Origin: Dehalococcoidales bacterium
GTDB taxonomy: Bacteria > Chloroflexota > Dehalococcoidia > Dehalococcoidales > UBA3254
DNA: 64,000 nt
Direction of reading: 5' to 3'
Assembly: GCA_016926695.1 (NCBI GenBank)
Contig: JAFGOB010000098.1
Span: 1-64,000, forward strand
In this document: positions 19,766 through 28,763 of the stretch, piece after piece
Numbering within the stretch: the stretch's first letter is position 1
How the letters are laid out: each line of letters begins with the position of its first letter
Notes under the pieces: generated by a model
What the model saw: the letters and a program-made list of their open reading frames with translations, nothing else
Databases searched by the model: none
Told to the model about the DNA's origin: nothing
Translations under genes and position numbers: made by a program

Positions 19766-20056
19766 CTCATCCACCCCGGTTTATCCGTATTTTTGTAGGT
19801 TTTTACCAAAATACTATATTTACCGGATCGAAATAGTGCTAAAATAGCGGTATAGAAAGCCCTGACAGGCGATTCGTCAAATATGGTTATCATGAAGTGC
19901 CTTTTCTGATACTTGTATTTCGACGCTCCGGCCGGCCTGCCGGTCAACCGTTCTTTAATCGGTGAAGGGTGACAGAACGATTTTGAAGGATCAATCCCGT
20001 AGATGATCGATCTGTTTTTAAGATGGTGGTTGTTCGTCAGACGCTATACCCGGTCA
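19766..20056 (+). repeat. Second copy of the duplicated promoter/5' region
   Basis: This matches 4049-4219 in two blocks: 19766-19892, and 19998-20056. Between them lie about 105 extra bases (including a GGCCGGCCTGCCGG segment) that are absent from the other copy. Here the second block is the live start of the gene at 20003. The shared hairpin and TTTACC/TAAAAT pair are candidates for promoter or operator. The rest of 19570-20002 shows no gene. Confidence 0.7.
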
Positions 20057-21397
20057 CGGCCGGTCTGCCGGGATGTCAGGAATCCGTACGTGTTATTTCC
20101 GGCTGTTTGTCTGGCCGTGGTGTTGCTGATAGCAGCTTTCGCGTCAATTCAGGCCCAGGCCGCTGAAATCAAGGTCTTACCGTCCAGTGCGGCGCCGGAG
20201 TCAGATCTGACTGTTTCCGGCGCCGGTTTTATGCCGGAGTATACGGTAATTGTCAGTATAGACGGAGAAGAATGGGGAAAGACAGAGGTTTCCCCGAATG
20301 GCACCTTCTCACTGACCCTTCCCGTCCCGTCGCTGTCGCCGGGCGTTTACTCTGTCACGGCTGACGACGGTGAGGTATCGGCTCTGGCCCGCTTTAGAGT
20401 CCCGCAGGAAGAGGTCCCTTCCTCACCCCGCATCAGCGTGGCTCCATCGAGCGGCCTGCCCGGCTCAACCATAACACTGGAGGGAAGCGGTTTCAAACCT
20501 TTCTCCGGGGTGACTGTCACCATGGACGAAACGGAGATCGCCGATATCGAGGCTGACACTGAAGGAACATTTTCAACAAGTGCACTTGTTCCCGGTCTGC
20601 CGCCCGGAATGAAGCCGGTTATCGCCAACCCGGGACAGGCAGTCGCCGAGTTCAATGTCCTGGCCTCGCCGCAGGAATCACCCCGTACCGGGATACCCGA
20701 TCTGGCCATCATGTCCGCTGAGTACCGGTTTGAAGAAGACAGCCGGGTGCTGGTCTTCTCGGTTGAGGTAATTAACCAGGGTGACGCCGAAACCGGCGAT
20801 ACACAGGTCCTCATTAGCGATGAAAGCAGGGTTTTCTCTCCAGCTTATGGCTCGCTCCGTGGCCTGTTACCGCAAGAAGCAGTGGCACCTGGAATCTGGC
20901 TGGAGATTCCCGGAGATGAGTACGGAACAACCCATTCTTTTCTGATAGAGGTTGATCCTGAATCACAGATCGCCGACCGGAACAGGGACAATAACAGCCG
21001 GATTATGGAAATCAGTTTGCCGGAGCCGGAGACGGGACCGAACGCTGAGCCGGAAGAAGAACCGGAAATGGAGTCAGAAGTTGGGCCGGAGGTAGAACCG
21101 GACCTCGAATCTCCACAGCCTGGACTGCCCTGGCCCTGGATAGCCGTCATTCCGGCGGCAGCCGCCGGTGCTGCGGGATTTTGCCTTAAAAAAAGACTGG
21201 ATAAAAGGAAAGTCAGGCTTCCCAAAGATATTGAGATACGCGCCCGCAGTGCTCTCCGTAATCATCGCATCGATTCGGATAAGCCCGTGCGTTTGGATCA
21301 TGAAATACGGCTGAGTATCATTGCGGACCCCGGTAAACAGTATATTGAACCGGGAAAAATCCAGGTTGTTGATGAGCAGAAGGAGAAGACGGAATGA
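20003..21397 (+). CDS. Ig-like/CARDB single-pass membrane protein
   Basis: The 464-residue protein has a long N-region signal (a basic stretch, then a hydrophobic core ending QAQAAE). Two IPT/Ig-like repeats follow (ITL-GSGF-type motifs around residues 52-210), then a CARDB-like domain (PDLAIMSAEYRFEED... DRNRDNN), a Glu/Pro-rich stalk, a membrane helix (WIAVIPAAAAGAAGF) and a basic 65-residue cytoplasmic tail. The plan is a surface sensor or adhesin. Its first codons are duplicated in dead form at 4164. The next gene overlaps its stop. Confidence 0.7.
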   Translation: MIDLFLRWWLFVRRYTRSRPVCRDVRNPYVLFPAVCLAVVLLIAAFASIQAQAAEIKVLPSSAAPESDLTVSGAGFMPEYTVIVSIDGEEWGKTEVSPNGTFSLTLPVPSLSPGVYSVTADDGEVSALARFRVPQEEVPSSPRISVAPSSGLPGSTITLEGSGFKPFSGVTVTMDETEIADIEADTEGTFSTSALVPGLPPGMKPVIANPGQAVAEFNVLASPQESPRTGIPDLAIMSAEYRFEEDSRVLVFSVEVINQGDAETGDTQVLISDESRVFSPAYGSLRGLLPQEAVAPGIWLEIPGDEYGTTHSFLIEVDPESQIADRNRDNNSRIMEISLPEPETGPNAEPEEEPEMESEVGPEVEPDLESPQPGLPWPWIAVIPAAAAGAAGFCLKKRLDKRKVRLPKDIEIRARSALRNHRIDSDKPVRLDHEIRLSIIADPGKQYIEPGKIQVVDEQKEKTE

Positions 21398-21969
21398 GTA
21401 AAGAGCAGGTTACGCTAAACCATTTTTTCTCTTCACAGACGCAGCTTTCAACCAGAAGTTTCTCACCGGTGGAATCGTGTGAGAAGATGTTGTCCGTGAA
21501 AAGGCTGCTTTTACAGCAGGCCGGAGTCACCTGGCCGCTTGTGCTGGATACTTTTCTGGAGAAGACCAGGGATATTTTGAATATCGATATCCCGGACATA
21601 ATGACAGCCGCCTGGAACAAGTACAAAATACTCCTTAAATACAAGGATAAGGAAAAATATCCGCCGGACGATACTTTCCTGGTCCATCTGGCTGAGCATA
21701 CCTTCCGCTCGATGCACCAGCCTTTTATCGAAATACGGGTTAATGACCAACTTGTAGATACCATAGATTTCGAGATCGCTCTGTCCCTGACCCTCAAGGG
21801 AATAGCCCTCAAGATACGGGACGGGAAAATCAGGGAAATATCCGCAGGGGAATGTAAAGGCAAAGGCAGTGTACATTGTGAAAACCGATTAATCCTGGAG
21901 AAGGAAACAAAGTCATTCACTCTGCCCGGTACAATCAGTCTGGGCGATGGTGTGCCCATAGTAGGGTGA
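21394..21969 (+). CDS. Cytoplasmic partner protein, unknown family
   Basis: The 191-residue soluble protein starts in an ATGA overlap with the stop of the receptor-like gene, which implies coupled translation and a shared function. The sequence is helical in the first half, then beta-rich. No motif is recognised. It may bind the cytoplasmic tail of its neighbour. Confidence 0.6.
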   Translation: MSKEQVTLNHFFSSQTQLSTRSFSPVESCEKMLSVKRLLLQQAGVTWPLVLDTFLEKTRDILNIDIPDIMTAAWNKYKILLKYKDKEKYPPDDTFLVHLAEHTFRSMHQPFIEIRVNDQLVDTIDFEIALSLTLKGIALKIRDGKIREISAGECKGKGSVHCENRLILEKETKSFTLPGTISLGDGVPIVG

Positions 21970-21976
21970 AAATACA

Positions 21977-22014
21977 GTTCGTTCCCGCAGGATGTTATTT
22001 ATATGGGAACGAAC
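21977..22014. repeat. Perfect 10-bp inverted repeat between convergent genes
   Basis: GTTCGTTCCC pairs with GGGAACGAAC around an 18-base loop, between a plus-strand and a minus-strand gene end. There is no T run. A bidirectional termination role is possible. Confidence 0.5.
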
Positions 22015-22091
22015 CGGTCTAAGTCACCTGTAATGCGCGAAAAAGGAATCACATATAGCGGGTCAATCATTCATTTTATAGTACCGCTATT

Positions 22092-22910
22092 CTACCCTCC
22101 CCAGCTCATGCCGGCATCGCTGACAACCGTCCCGTTTACATCTACGATAGCGGCGCCGCCGTCGAGTACCAGCACGGCCCCGGTCATAAAGGTGGAGTCT
22201 TCCCCGGCCAGGTAAACGCAGACGCCTGTCATCTCCTGGGGAGAAGCCATCCTGCGCAGGGGCACGTTTTTGGAGAAGTAGGCCAGAGTCCCGTCCATAT
22301 CCTTGTTCAATTTGGTGGCCAGACCGGCCATGGAATTTTCTATCATAGCCGTGCGGGTGCCGCCCGGGCAGACCACGTTGCAGCGTATTTTATATACCCC
22401 GTAGTCCAGTGCAGCCTGCTGGGTCAGCATGATAAGTCCGGCCTTGGAGGAACAATAAGCGGGCATGGCGGGGATGCAGCGCAGCCCGGCCAGCGAGGCC
22501 ACATTTATTATCGATCCTCCGCCGGCTTTCTTCATGTACGGTATCGCCACCTTCATGGTATACATGGGCCCGGTCAGGTTGGTCTCTATTACCCTGCTCC
22601 ATGTTGAGGGATCGATTTCAGTGATGGATCCCGCCGTATCAACCCCGGCATTGTTTACCAGCACGTCCAGCTTCCCGCCGAATTCGATTGTCCGTTCTAC
22701 CATCCGCGTGGCATCGTTTAAATTGGCTACATCTCCGGCGCAGGTAATTACCCAGCCCCTGGGTATACGGGAGGCTTCCTCGTCGAGCACCTCCTGCCGC
22801 CTGCCTGTGATGCATACCTTGGCCCCTTCAGCCACAAAGCGTTCGGCTATGGCTGCCCCGATCCCCGTGCCTCCTCCGGTGATGAGTGCTACTTTACCCT
22901 CCAGTTGCAT
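22092..22910 (-). CDS. Short-chain dehydrogenase/reductase
   Basis: The 272-residue protein is a classical SDR. It has the nucleotide-binding TGGGTGIG, the NNAG strand motif, the catalytic YCSSK (YxxxK) with an upstream Ser in NVASLAG, and a C-terminal LVLDGGAA. It would oxidise or reduce a hydroxyl/keto group with NAD(P). The ATG at 22910 is chosen because GGAGG lies eight bases before it. It is downstream of an Old-Yellow-Enzyme gene on the same strand and is probably part of the same catabolic operon. Confidence 0.85.
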   Translation of the reverse strand: MQLEGKVALITGGGTGIGAAIAERFVAEGAKVCITGRRQEVLDEEASRIPRGWVITCAGDVANLNDATRMVERTIEFGGKLDVLVNNAGVDTAGSITEIDPSTWSRVIETNLTGPMYTMKVAIPYMKKAGGGSIINVASLAGLRCIPAMPAYCSSKAGLIMLTQQAALDYGVYKIRCNVVCPGGTRTAMIENSMAGLATKLNKDMDGTLAYFSKNVPLRRMASPQEMTGVCVYLAGEDSTFMTGAVLVLDGGAAIVDVNGTVVSDAGMSWGG

Positions 22911-22970
22911 TGTTGGTTCCTCCTGTTTCATGTTGATAACAAGTGTCAGTAAAACGGCCGTTGAGACCGG

Positions 22971-22989
22971 GCCGGGCCCCGGGCCCGGC
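22971..22989. repeat. All-GC perfect hairpin
   Basis: GCCGGGCCC-C-GGGCCCGGC is a nine-bp perfect stem between two minus-strand genes. Without a T tract it may be an mRNA processing or attenuation hairpin rather than a terminator. Confidence 0.5.
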
Positions 22990-23014
22990 TGTCATAAAAA
23001 TTATATCAGGTGCC

Positions 23015-24907
23015 TTATTCAATATCCATGGCGGCAAAGAATCCTTCCCTGACAGCGCTTGCCAGGTTGCCCCTGCGGTTGTGGCAGTCCCCGATAACGA
23101 AAACCTCGGGGGCCAGTCCGTCCAGCATGGTCACTAATGCGCTGCGTGGCTCTATACCCAGGGCCAGCACCACTGTATCACAGGGAATTTCTTTCTTTTG
23201 CCCGTCCTGACCGGTCACTTCCGCTCCCGTGGCTGTTATGGCTTCCAGTTTGACGCCGGTCATTATTTCGGTATCGTGTTTTTTCAACATGTCCCAGACC
23301 GTTCGGACGCCTATAAAGGGGGCGTTGACATTGATTTCTTCCGGGGTAAGCATGTCGATCAATGTGACTTTCTTGCCCTGCTGGGCCAGGTTAAGGGCTG
23401 TTTCCGAGCCTGTCAGTCCGGCTCCGGCCACCAGGACGCTACTTCCGGTTTTCATTTTCCCTAGCTCTACATCGGCGGCACAGGCCACCTTCGGACCCTC
23501 AATCCCCGGAATGCGGGGAATGAAGGGGTCTGATCCCACGCCGATGATCAGCACGTCCGGGTTTTCACTCTTTACCAGTTCGGGGGTAGCCGGTGTGGAC
23601 AGCCTGATCTCAATGCCGTGTATATTCATGGCCGTGCGTACCGACCATTCCAGGTAGTCTTTCATATCCGCCTTGAAGGGAGCGGCTGAAGCGGCGTTTA
23701 TTGTCCCTCCCAGCCTGTCTTCTTTTTCCAGCAGAACTACCCGGTGTCCCCTCCCGGCCGCTCTTCGGGCGGCTTCCAGACCGGCCGGTCCGCCGCCTGC
23801 TATTACCACCTTCTTTTGCCGCTTTATCGGCGGAAGATTCAAGAAATCAGCTTCCCGTCCGTTCAGCGGATTGACAACGCAGCGGATGGGTATATAAAAA
23901 TGATGGGTGCGGTTGATGCAGGTATTGCACCTGATGCACGGCCTGATGTTGCTTTCCTCTCCCCTGCGGAACTTGTTGACGGATTCCGGGTCGGCCAGAA
24001 GCGCCCGGTTCATGGCCACCATGTCCGCCTTGTTTTCAGCTATTATCTGCTCGGCCATGGGCATATTGATCGATCCCAGGGCTGTCACCGGGATTTTCAG
24101 CGCTTTTTTATAGGTCTCAGCGTAATGAACGTTAATGCCCCTGGGAACGTAGGTGGGCTGGATCATCAATGAAGACAGTTCAGGTACGTACAGGTTCCCG
24201 ACAGAGATATGGGCAAGGTCTATCCTGTCCTGTATCATTTTGGCAAAGGCCATTTGCTCTTCCAGCCTTATTCCGTCAGGCGCAAGCTCATCCGCGCTGA
24301 TGCGGTATTCAATGGCCAGCCGATCGCCGACCTTATCCCGGATGGCATCCAGCAACTGGAGCATAAAGCGGGCCCTGTTTTCAAAGGAACCGCCGTAAGC
24401 ATCAGTCCGCTGGTTTTGCCTGGCGGAGAGGAACTGGCTGATCAGGTGACCGTGAGCGGCGTGGATCATGATCATATCCATACCGGCATTCATGGCACGG
24501 AATGCGGCCATGGCAAAGGAATCGATTATCGATTTGATATCAGCCTGGCTGAGGGTCATGGGAGTGCGGACAACCCTGAAGTCCAGGTAGGTCAGCTCGA
24601 TGGAAGCTCTGGCCCCGTATCGCTGGATAGCCTCGGCCAGCTTATTGAGACCGTTGATGATTTTGTCCGACCCCATGTCGAGAATGTGTCCCACATTACG
24701 TGTTATTTCGCTTGATACTGGTGAGTCACCCACCGTGACAATACCCGCCCCTCCCTTTGCCAGCGTCCTTTCCCACTCGATAAGTTCACGGGAAACATCG
24801 CAGTCGCTGGTAGCCAGGAAAGGCATGGCAGGAGCGGTCTCTATGCGGTTTTTAACCGTTATATTTCCTATTTTCAGCGGTGTAAAGATATGCTTATAGT
24901 TGCTCAA
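23015..24907 (-). CDS. NADH:flavin oxidoreductase, Old Yellow Enzyme/2,4-dienoyl-CoA reductase type
   Basis: The 630-residue protein has an N-terminal FMN TIM barrel (FTPLKIGNITVKNRI; IHAAHGHLISQFLS), a 4Fe-4S motif (CIRCNTC plus a later C), and C-terminal FAD and NAD(P) Rossmann folds (VVIAGGGPAGLEAARRA; VLVAGAGLTGSETALNL). This is the plan of 2,4-dienoyl-CoA reductase, trimethylamine dehydrogenase and bile-acid BaiCD/BaiH enzymes, which act on conjugated enoyl or enone groups. The start is TTG, with AAGGA upstream and no better ATG. It sits between a SnoaL-like gene and an SDR on the same strand. Confidence 0.9.
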   Translation of the reverse strand: MSNYKHIFTPLKIGNITVKNRIETAPAMPFLATSDCDVSRELIEWERTLAKGGAGIVTVGDSPVSSEITRNVGHILDMGSDKIINGLNKLAEAIQRYGARASIELTYLDFRVVRTPMTLSQADIKSIIDSFAMAAFRAMNAGMDMIMIHAAHGHLISQFLSARQNQRTDAYGGSFENRARFMLQLLDAIRDKVGDRLAIEYRISADELAPDGIRLEEQMAFAKMIQDRIDLAHISVGNLYVPELSSLMIQPTYVPRGINVHYAETYKKALKIPVTALGSINMPMAEQIIAENKADMVAMNRALLADPESVNKFRRGEESNIRPCIRCNTCINRTHHFYIPIRCVVNPLNGREADFLNLPPIKRQKKVVIAGGGPAGLEAARRAAGRGHRVVLLEKEDRLGGTINAASAAPFKADMKDYLEWSVRTAMNIHGIEIRLSTPATPELVKSENPDVLIIGVGSDPFIPRIPGIEGPKVACAADVELGKMKTGSSVLVAGAGLTGSETALNLAQQGKKVTLIDMLTPEEINVNAPFIGVRTVWDMLKKHDTEIMTGVKLEAITATGAEVTGQDGQKKEIPCDTVVLALGIEPRSALVTMLDGLAPEVFVIGDCHNRRGNLASAVREGFFAAMDIE

Positions 24908-24934
24908 TTTTCTACTTCCTTACTTTGTTTTTTC

Positions 24935-25363
24935 TCAGGCCTTGCCTTTCAGACGGTCCGTGTGTCCCAGTTGCCGGAAGAGCTTCAGGCTGTCGGCTAC
25001 ATCCCAGTGCTCGGCTATTTTGCCGTCCTGTATGCGAAAGATGTCCACGCAGTCAAATTCAAGCCGGTTTCCGCTGGGCGGTATGCCCAGCCAGTCCCCT
25101 CCGTTATGCGTCCCGCTGGTGGTGCACCAGGCCATCACGATATCTCCCTCCGCCACGATTTTATTAACGGTATATTTGAAATCGGGCATAGCCTTGAAGG
25201 TCTTTTTGAAAAATTCCAAAAAACCGGCCTTTCCCTGCGCTACATCGGCATTATGCTGGATGTAGTCATCCCTCATAATTTCGTCCAGGGATCTGAAATC
25301 ATGGTTGATAAATACGGAGTTGATAAACCTTTCCACAATTTTCCCGTTGCTTGTATCAGTCAT
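24935..25363 (-). CDS. SnoaL-like / NTF2-fold protein
   Basis: The 142-residue protein matches the SnoaL polyketide-cyclase-like family: VERFINSVFINHD, DYIQHN, FFKKTFKAMPDFKYTV and GKIAEHWDVAD with their conserved His and Asp. Members are ester cyclases, isomerases or hydroxylase-like proteins of small cyclic substrates. GGAGG precedes the ATG by eight bases. It lies 28 bases before the OYE gene, clearly in one operon. Confidence 0.8.
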   Translation of the reverse strand: MTDTSNGKIVERFINSVFINHDFRSLDEIMRDDYIQHNADVAQGKAGFLEFFKKTFKAMPDFKYTVNKIVAEGDIVMAWCTTSGTHNGGDWLGIPPSGNRLEFDCVDIFRIQDGKIAEHWDVADSLKLFRQLGHTDRLKGKA

Positions 25364-25391
25364 CGTCTTTTCCTCCCTGATATTAAGGTAA

Positions 25392-26168
25392 TTAAACCGA
25401 GGTCATGCCGCCGTCGACCGGTAAGGCATGGCCGGTGATATAGGAAGCCGCATCCGAGCAGAGGAACATCACCGCTTCGGCCATCTCTTCCGGCTCGGCC
25501 ATGCGCTTCATGGGGAGCATTTCCACCATCCTCTCCTTCTGTCCCTCTATGCTTCCTGTCAGGTTTTCAATTAACTGCGTTCGCAGGGTGGGCCCGGGGC
25601 AAATAATGTTGATCCTGATTCCTCTGGTGGCGTTCTCCAGCGCGGCCGCCTTGGTCAGACCGAAGAGCCCGATCTTGCTGGCATCGTAGGCGGAGAATCC
25701 GGGCACGGCCTTGTAGGCTCCCACCGAGGATGTGTTGACGATCGCTCCGTATTTCTGTTTTTGCATTTGCCTGATTTCGTATTTCATGCAGTAAAAGACG
25801 CCTGTCAGATTGATATTGATGGTCCGTTCCCACAGTTCTTCGGGCATTTCCGCCACCGGGACAACGGGTACGCGCTTCCCGTCCGGGCCGATGCCGGCGT
25901 TGTTGAAAGCAAAGTCCACTTTCCCGTAGGTTTCAACGCTTCTGGCTATGAGCGACTCAACATCCGCTGCTTTGGAAACATCGCAGGGGATGAAGGTGGC
26001 TTCACCGCCGGCCTCCCTGATGAGCCGGACGGTCTCTTCAGCACCGCCTGTATTTTTATCCGTGGCGATTACCACTTTGGCCCCTTCTCGGCCAAAAACC
26101 TGCGCGGTGACCCGGCCTATGCCTGATGCGCCGCCGGTTACCAGGGCAACCTTGCCTTCAAATCTCAT
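25392..26168 (-). CDS. Short-chain dehydrogenase/reductase
   Basis: The 258-residue classical SDR has TGGASGIG, NNAG, the catalytic YDASK with Ser in NTSSVG, and the usual C-terminal LPVDGGMTS. It is probably NAD(P)-dependent on a cyclic or acyl hydroxyl. First gene of the run 26168-22092 (SDR, SnoaL, OYE, SDR), with the promoter region expected upstream of 26168. Confidence 0.85.
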   Translation of the reverse strand: MRFEGKVALVTGGASGIGRVTAQVFGREGAKVVIATDKNTGGAEETVRLIREAGGEATFIPCDVSKAADVESLIARSVETYGKVDFAFNNAGIGPDGKRVPVVPVAEMPEELWERTININLTGVFYCMKYEIRQMQKQKYGAIVNTSSVGAYKAVPGFSAYDASKIGLFGLTKAAALENATRGIRINIICPGPTLRTQLIENLTGSIEGQKERMVEMLPMKRMAEPEEMAEAVMFLCSDAASYITGHALPVDGGMTSV

Positions 26169-26503
26169 TTTCGGCTGAACCTCCTCTTATTCTCTGTCTC
26201 TCTCTACGGCCGATCGCTATCCACACTTAGAGCCGCGAAGAGGATTTATCTGGTCATTGAGCCCCGGAAGCCTCCCTTTACTATATGTAACATTGTAAAT
26301 TATTGCTAACAGCGAAGCCTGGTTGAGCCGCAAGCGAGCACTATTACTCCTTCATTGCCTTGCGCAGCTTGACGGCAACCCAGGCTGAGCCAAATTCATT
26401 AACATGAAATATTTAATGTCGTCGTAGACACATGTCCGGGATTACGGTAATTTTACATTTCTGCCTCTATATACCGTATTCAGCTCCAAGGGGAGGCTGT
26501 CTA
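26169..26503. other. Intergenic region with imperfect inverted repeat
   Basis: Contains arms AGCCTGG-TTG (from about 26315) and CAACCCAGGCT (to about 26390) around a 60-base middle. On the minus strand a short open stretch ends A-W-V-A-V-K-L-R-K-A-M-K-E-stop, which could be the tail of a lost gene. No intact gene is seen. Confidence 0.4.
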
Positions 26504-26941
26504 CTAAATATATTTCTTCCCCATCCCGGCAGTGAAGTGGAATATAGGTCTGTCCACCCTGCGAATGGTCAGGGGACCGTGTTCTGTACCGGCCGGGATG
26601 AAGGCTATGAAGCTCTTGTCCAGGATGTTTTGCTTACCGTCCACCCAGAATTCTATTTCTCCTCCTAGGTCGTAGGGGTCGCTGGGGGTGGTGCCCACAT
26701 AAGCTACCGCTTCATCATAGTCGTGCTTGTGGGCTTTAACAACGCCCTCGTCTGACTTGGTCTCGGGCCATTTCCCCGGCCAGAACCAGGCCACGTCCAT
26801 GTAAAAAGCACCCTGGAGTACTTCACTGTTAAGCGACATCAGAAGCCTGGCTTCATGGCTGGCGAACCTGGGCGTCCAGGGGGCCGCGTTGCCGCGGTTG
26901 ACCAGCTCGGTAAGAAAATAGCGTTTATCCCAGTTTCCCAT
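26504..26941 (-). CDS. Cupin-fold protein
   Basis: The 145-residue protein resembles the two proteins at 41687 and 42138: HKHDYDEAVAYVG (the HxH...E metal motif), EIEFWVDG, and IPAGTEHGPL with the final His. It is a single-domain cupin, probably metal-binding, with function unknown. The start is at the ATG at 26941, with AAGGAG eight bases upstream. Confidence 0.75.
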   Translation of the reverse strand: MGNWDKRYFLTELVNRGNAAPWTPRFASHEARLLMSLNSEVLQGAFYMDVAWFWPGKWPETKSDEGVVKAHKHDYDEAVAYVGTTPSDPYDLGGEIEFWVDGKQNILDKSFIAFIPAGTEHGPLTIRRVDRPIFHFTAGMGKKYI

Positions 26942-27109
26942 CTGCTCTTCTCCTTGATTTTTTTTGATCTGCTCAAACATTAATTCGTGAGATCAGGGCC
27001 GGTCCTGAATGGGATGAGTACATCAACATAGTGATCGGCGTCGCGATCTCATGATAGGCACTGACCCTGCACACAGGCAGGCGTTTCTTTCAGTGTCTGT
27101 ACACTGATA

Positions 27110-27150
27110 GAGATTACCACAGTCGCCCTGCGGGCCCCTCGCAATAACGA
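27110..27150 (-). repeat. Dispersed TTATTGCGAG-type repeat
   Basis: On the minus strand the segment reads CGTTATTGCGAGG, then GGCGACTGTGG and TAATCTC. This resembles the widespread CGTCATTGCGAG...GCAATCTC intergenic repeat of anaerobic bacteria. A related partial sequence is at 63971-64000. Confidence 0.55.
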
Positions 27151-27160
27151 GTTAAAACAA

Positions 27161-27270
27161 GTACTGACTGTACTGCAAAAAGGTATTATCTGAACATTTT
27201 GTCCAGAATATTAGCTTCGAAAATTAGCTAAAAATTCGTTTTTTAGACCTTTTTGCACCTGAGTCAGTAC
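27161..27270. repeat. 110-base inverted-repeat element (MITE-like)
   Basis: Twenty-four-base arms at 27161-27184 and 27247-27270 match except for a four-base central patch. Both share GTACTGACT and TGCAAAAAGGT when read inward. A nested perfect TTAGCT...AGCTAA repeat (27211-27216 and 27226-27231) lies inside. The interior is AT-rich and has no gene. The structure fits a small nonautonomous element or a long termination structure. Confidence 0.6.
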
Positions 27271-27302
27271 TCTATTCATAAACTGTCTTTCTTTTTTTCT
27301 TT

Positions 27303-28754
27303 CTAAGAACGTCCCAGGTATTTCAGGGCGTTTCTCCCGGCAATGCGGCCGGAATTAAGGGCAAAGGCCGAAGAAAGCCCGGAGGCGACCCTGATGCAGT
27401 AGCTGTCCCCGAAGATGCCGCCGGCATCGTATCCGCCGGCATAAAGCCCCGGGATAACCCGGTCCTTTTTATCCAGGACCTCGGTATTCTGGTTGATTTT
27501 GATGCCGCCCATGGTGCCGAGGAAGACGGTACGGGCTTTTATGGCATAGAAGCGCGGGCCGGTCAACTGGCGGAGATACCTGGGATTCTTGGCAAAAAGG
27601 TCGTCATGGCCCTTGCTGCAAAAACCGTTATATTCCTCGACGGTCGCCTTTAGAGTGGCTGGCTCCACGCCTATCTTTGAAGCCAGCGCCTCTAAGGAAT
27701 CGGCTGCGAAGACCTCGGACGAGCCGCGGCTGACAGCGACTTCGATCTCTTTTTCCAGGTTGGCAATACGGCTGCCGGGCGGAAAATCCATGGTCATGGT
27801 TTTTTCGACACCCGTTTCCATCATGCGCTGCTTGATGCTGTCGTCGAAGAGGCTGTAGGTCTGGCCCCCGGTCTGAAGGGCGTTGGCCCATCCCGACTCA
27901 GTATCGTAGAAGCCCACGGTCTCGTCACAGAAGCGCTCTCCCTGCTGGTTAACCCACAGGTCCGGCTGGATAGCCGCGTTCTCTATCTGGTCTCCCATGG
28001 AAAAGCCGGGTCCGATAGGTCCCGTCCTCAGCAGCTCGACCATACCCATGCCCGATTCAGCCGCTCCGGCCTCCCAGGCCATGCGTATGCCATCGCCCGT
28101 TTTGTCGACATTTCCCAGCGGTATCAGGTTGTTGTCAAGATCAAAACCGGCATATTTTTTGATCCATTCTTTGTGGTTGGCATAGCCGCCGCTGGCGATT
28201 ATTACCACCCCCGTGGAGACCTGCATTTCTTCTCCGTCTGCATCAGCGATAACGCCGGAAATGCGGTTCCCGCTCTTGATAATCCTCTTTACCGTTGTGC
28301 CCAGGGCAAAGGCGGTGTTCTTTTCCCTGGCTTTGGTAGCCAGGGCTTTGACCACGGCCTCCCCTCTGCCCTTGATACGGTGGTATGTCCGGTGGGCGTC
28401 AGGCATATTTATGGTTACATCCAGGAATTCGACCCCTGCTCTGGTAAGCCAGCCGATTGTATCTGCCGACAGGTCCACGGTGGCCCTGACCAGCCGGGGA
28501 TTAGCCCTCCAGTGACTGTAGTCCATGATATTTTTAAAGGCCTGGTCGCGGCTGTAGGTGATATAGTCGGCCCGCTGCATTTCGCTTTCTACTGCGAAGG
28601 TACCGTGGAAGAAATTGGATGTTCCTCCCAGGGAACGCTGTTTCTCAAAGACTACACCGCTTACCCCTTTTTCAGCCAGAGTAGCGGCAGCCGCCAGGCC
28701 GGCGGCGCCGGAACCGATAATCACAACGTCGGACTTGCCCGGAATATTGTTCAT
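27303..28754 (-). CDS. FAD-dependent dehydrogenase, fumarate reductase/KstD-like
   Basis: The 483-residue flavoprotein begins with a Rossmann GSGAAGLAAA motif and carries EKQRSLGGTSNFFHGTFA, VVIIASGGYANH and a C-terminal LYAGGYDAGGIFGDSYC flavin segment. This is the family of soluble fumarate/urocanate reductases and 3-ketosteroid dehydrogenases, which add or remove hydrogens across a C-C bond next to a carbonyl. It is paralogous to the protein at 34380, of identical length and similar throughout. It sits just downstream of the NuoG/GltD-like gene (9 bases), the likely electron partner. Confidence 0.85.
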   Translation of the reverse strand: MNNIPGKSDVVIIGSGAAGLAAAATLAEKGVSGVVFEKQRSLGGTSNFFHGTFAVESEMQRADYITYSRDQAFKNIMDYSHWRANPRLVRATVDLSADTIGWLTRAGVEFLDVTINMPDAHRTYHRIKGRGEAVVKALATKAREKNTAFALGTTVKRIIKSGNRISGVIADADGEEMQVSTGVVIIASGGYANHKEWIKKYAGFDLDNNLIPLGNVDKTGDGIRMAWEAGAAESGMGMVELLRTGPIGPGFSMGDQIENAAIQPDLWVNQQGERFCDETVGFYDTESGWANALQTGGQTYSLFDDSIKQRMMETGVEKTMTMDFPPGSRIANLEKEIEVAVSRGSSEVFAADSLEALASKIGVEPATLKATVEEYNGFCSKGHDDLFAKNPRYLRQLTGPRFYAIKARTVFLGTMGGIKINQNTEVLDKKDRVIPGLYAGGYDAGGIFGDSYCIRVASGLSSAFALNSGRIAGRNALKYLGRS

Positions 28755-28763
28755 TTTTCCTCC

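Noticed and set aside
19696..19947. Minus-strand frame of 83 codons upstream of the Ig/CARDB gene
   Set aside because: It overlaps the duplicated promoter region and has no coding-like features.
26345..26400. Short minus-strand open stretch ending A-W-V-A-V-K-L-R-K-A-M-K-E
   Set aside because: Only 22 codons long, with a stop just before it. It may be the tail of a lost gene but is too short to annotate.
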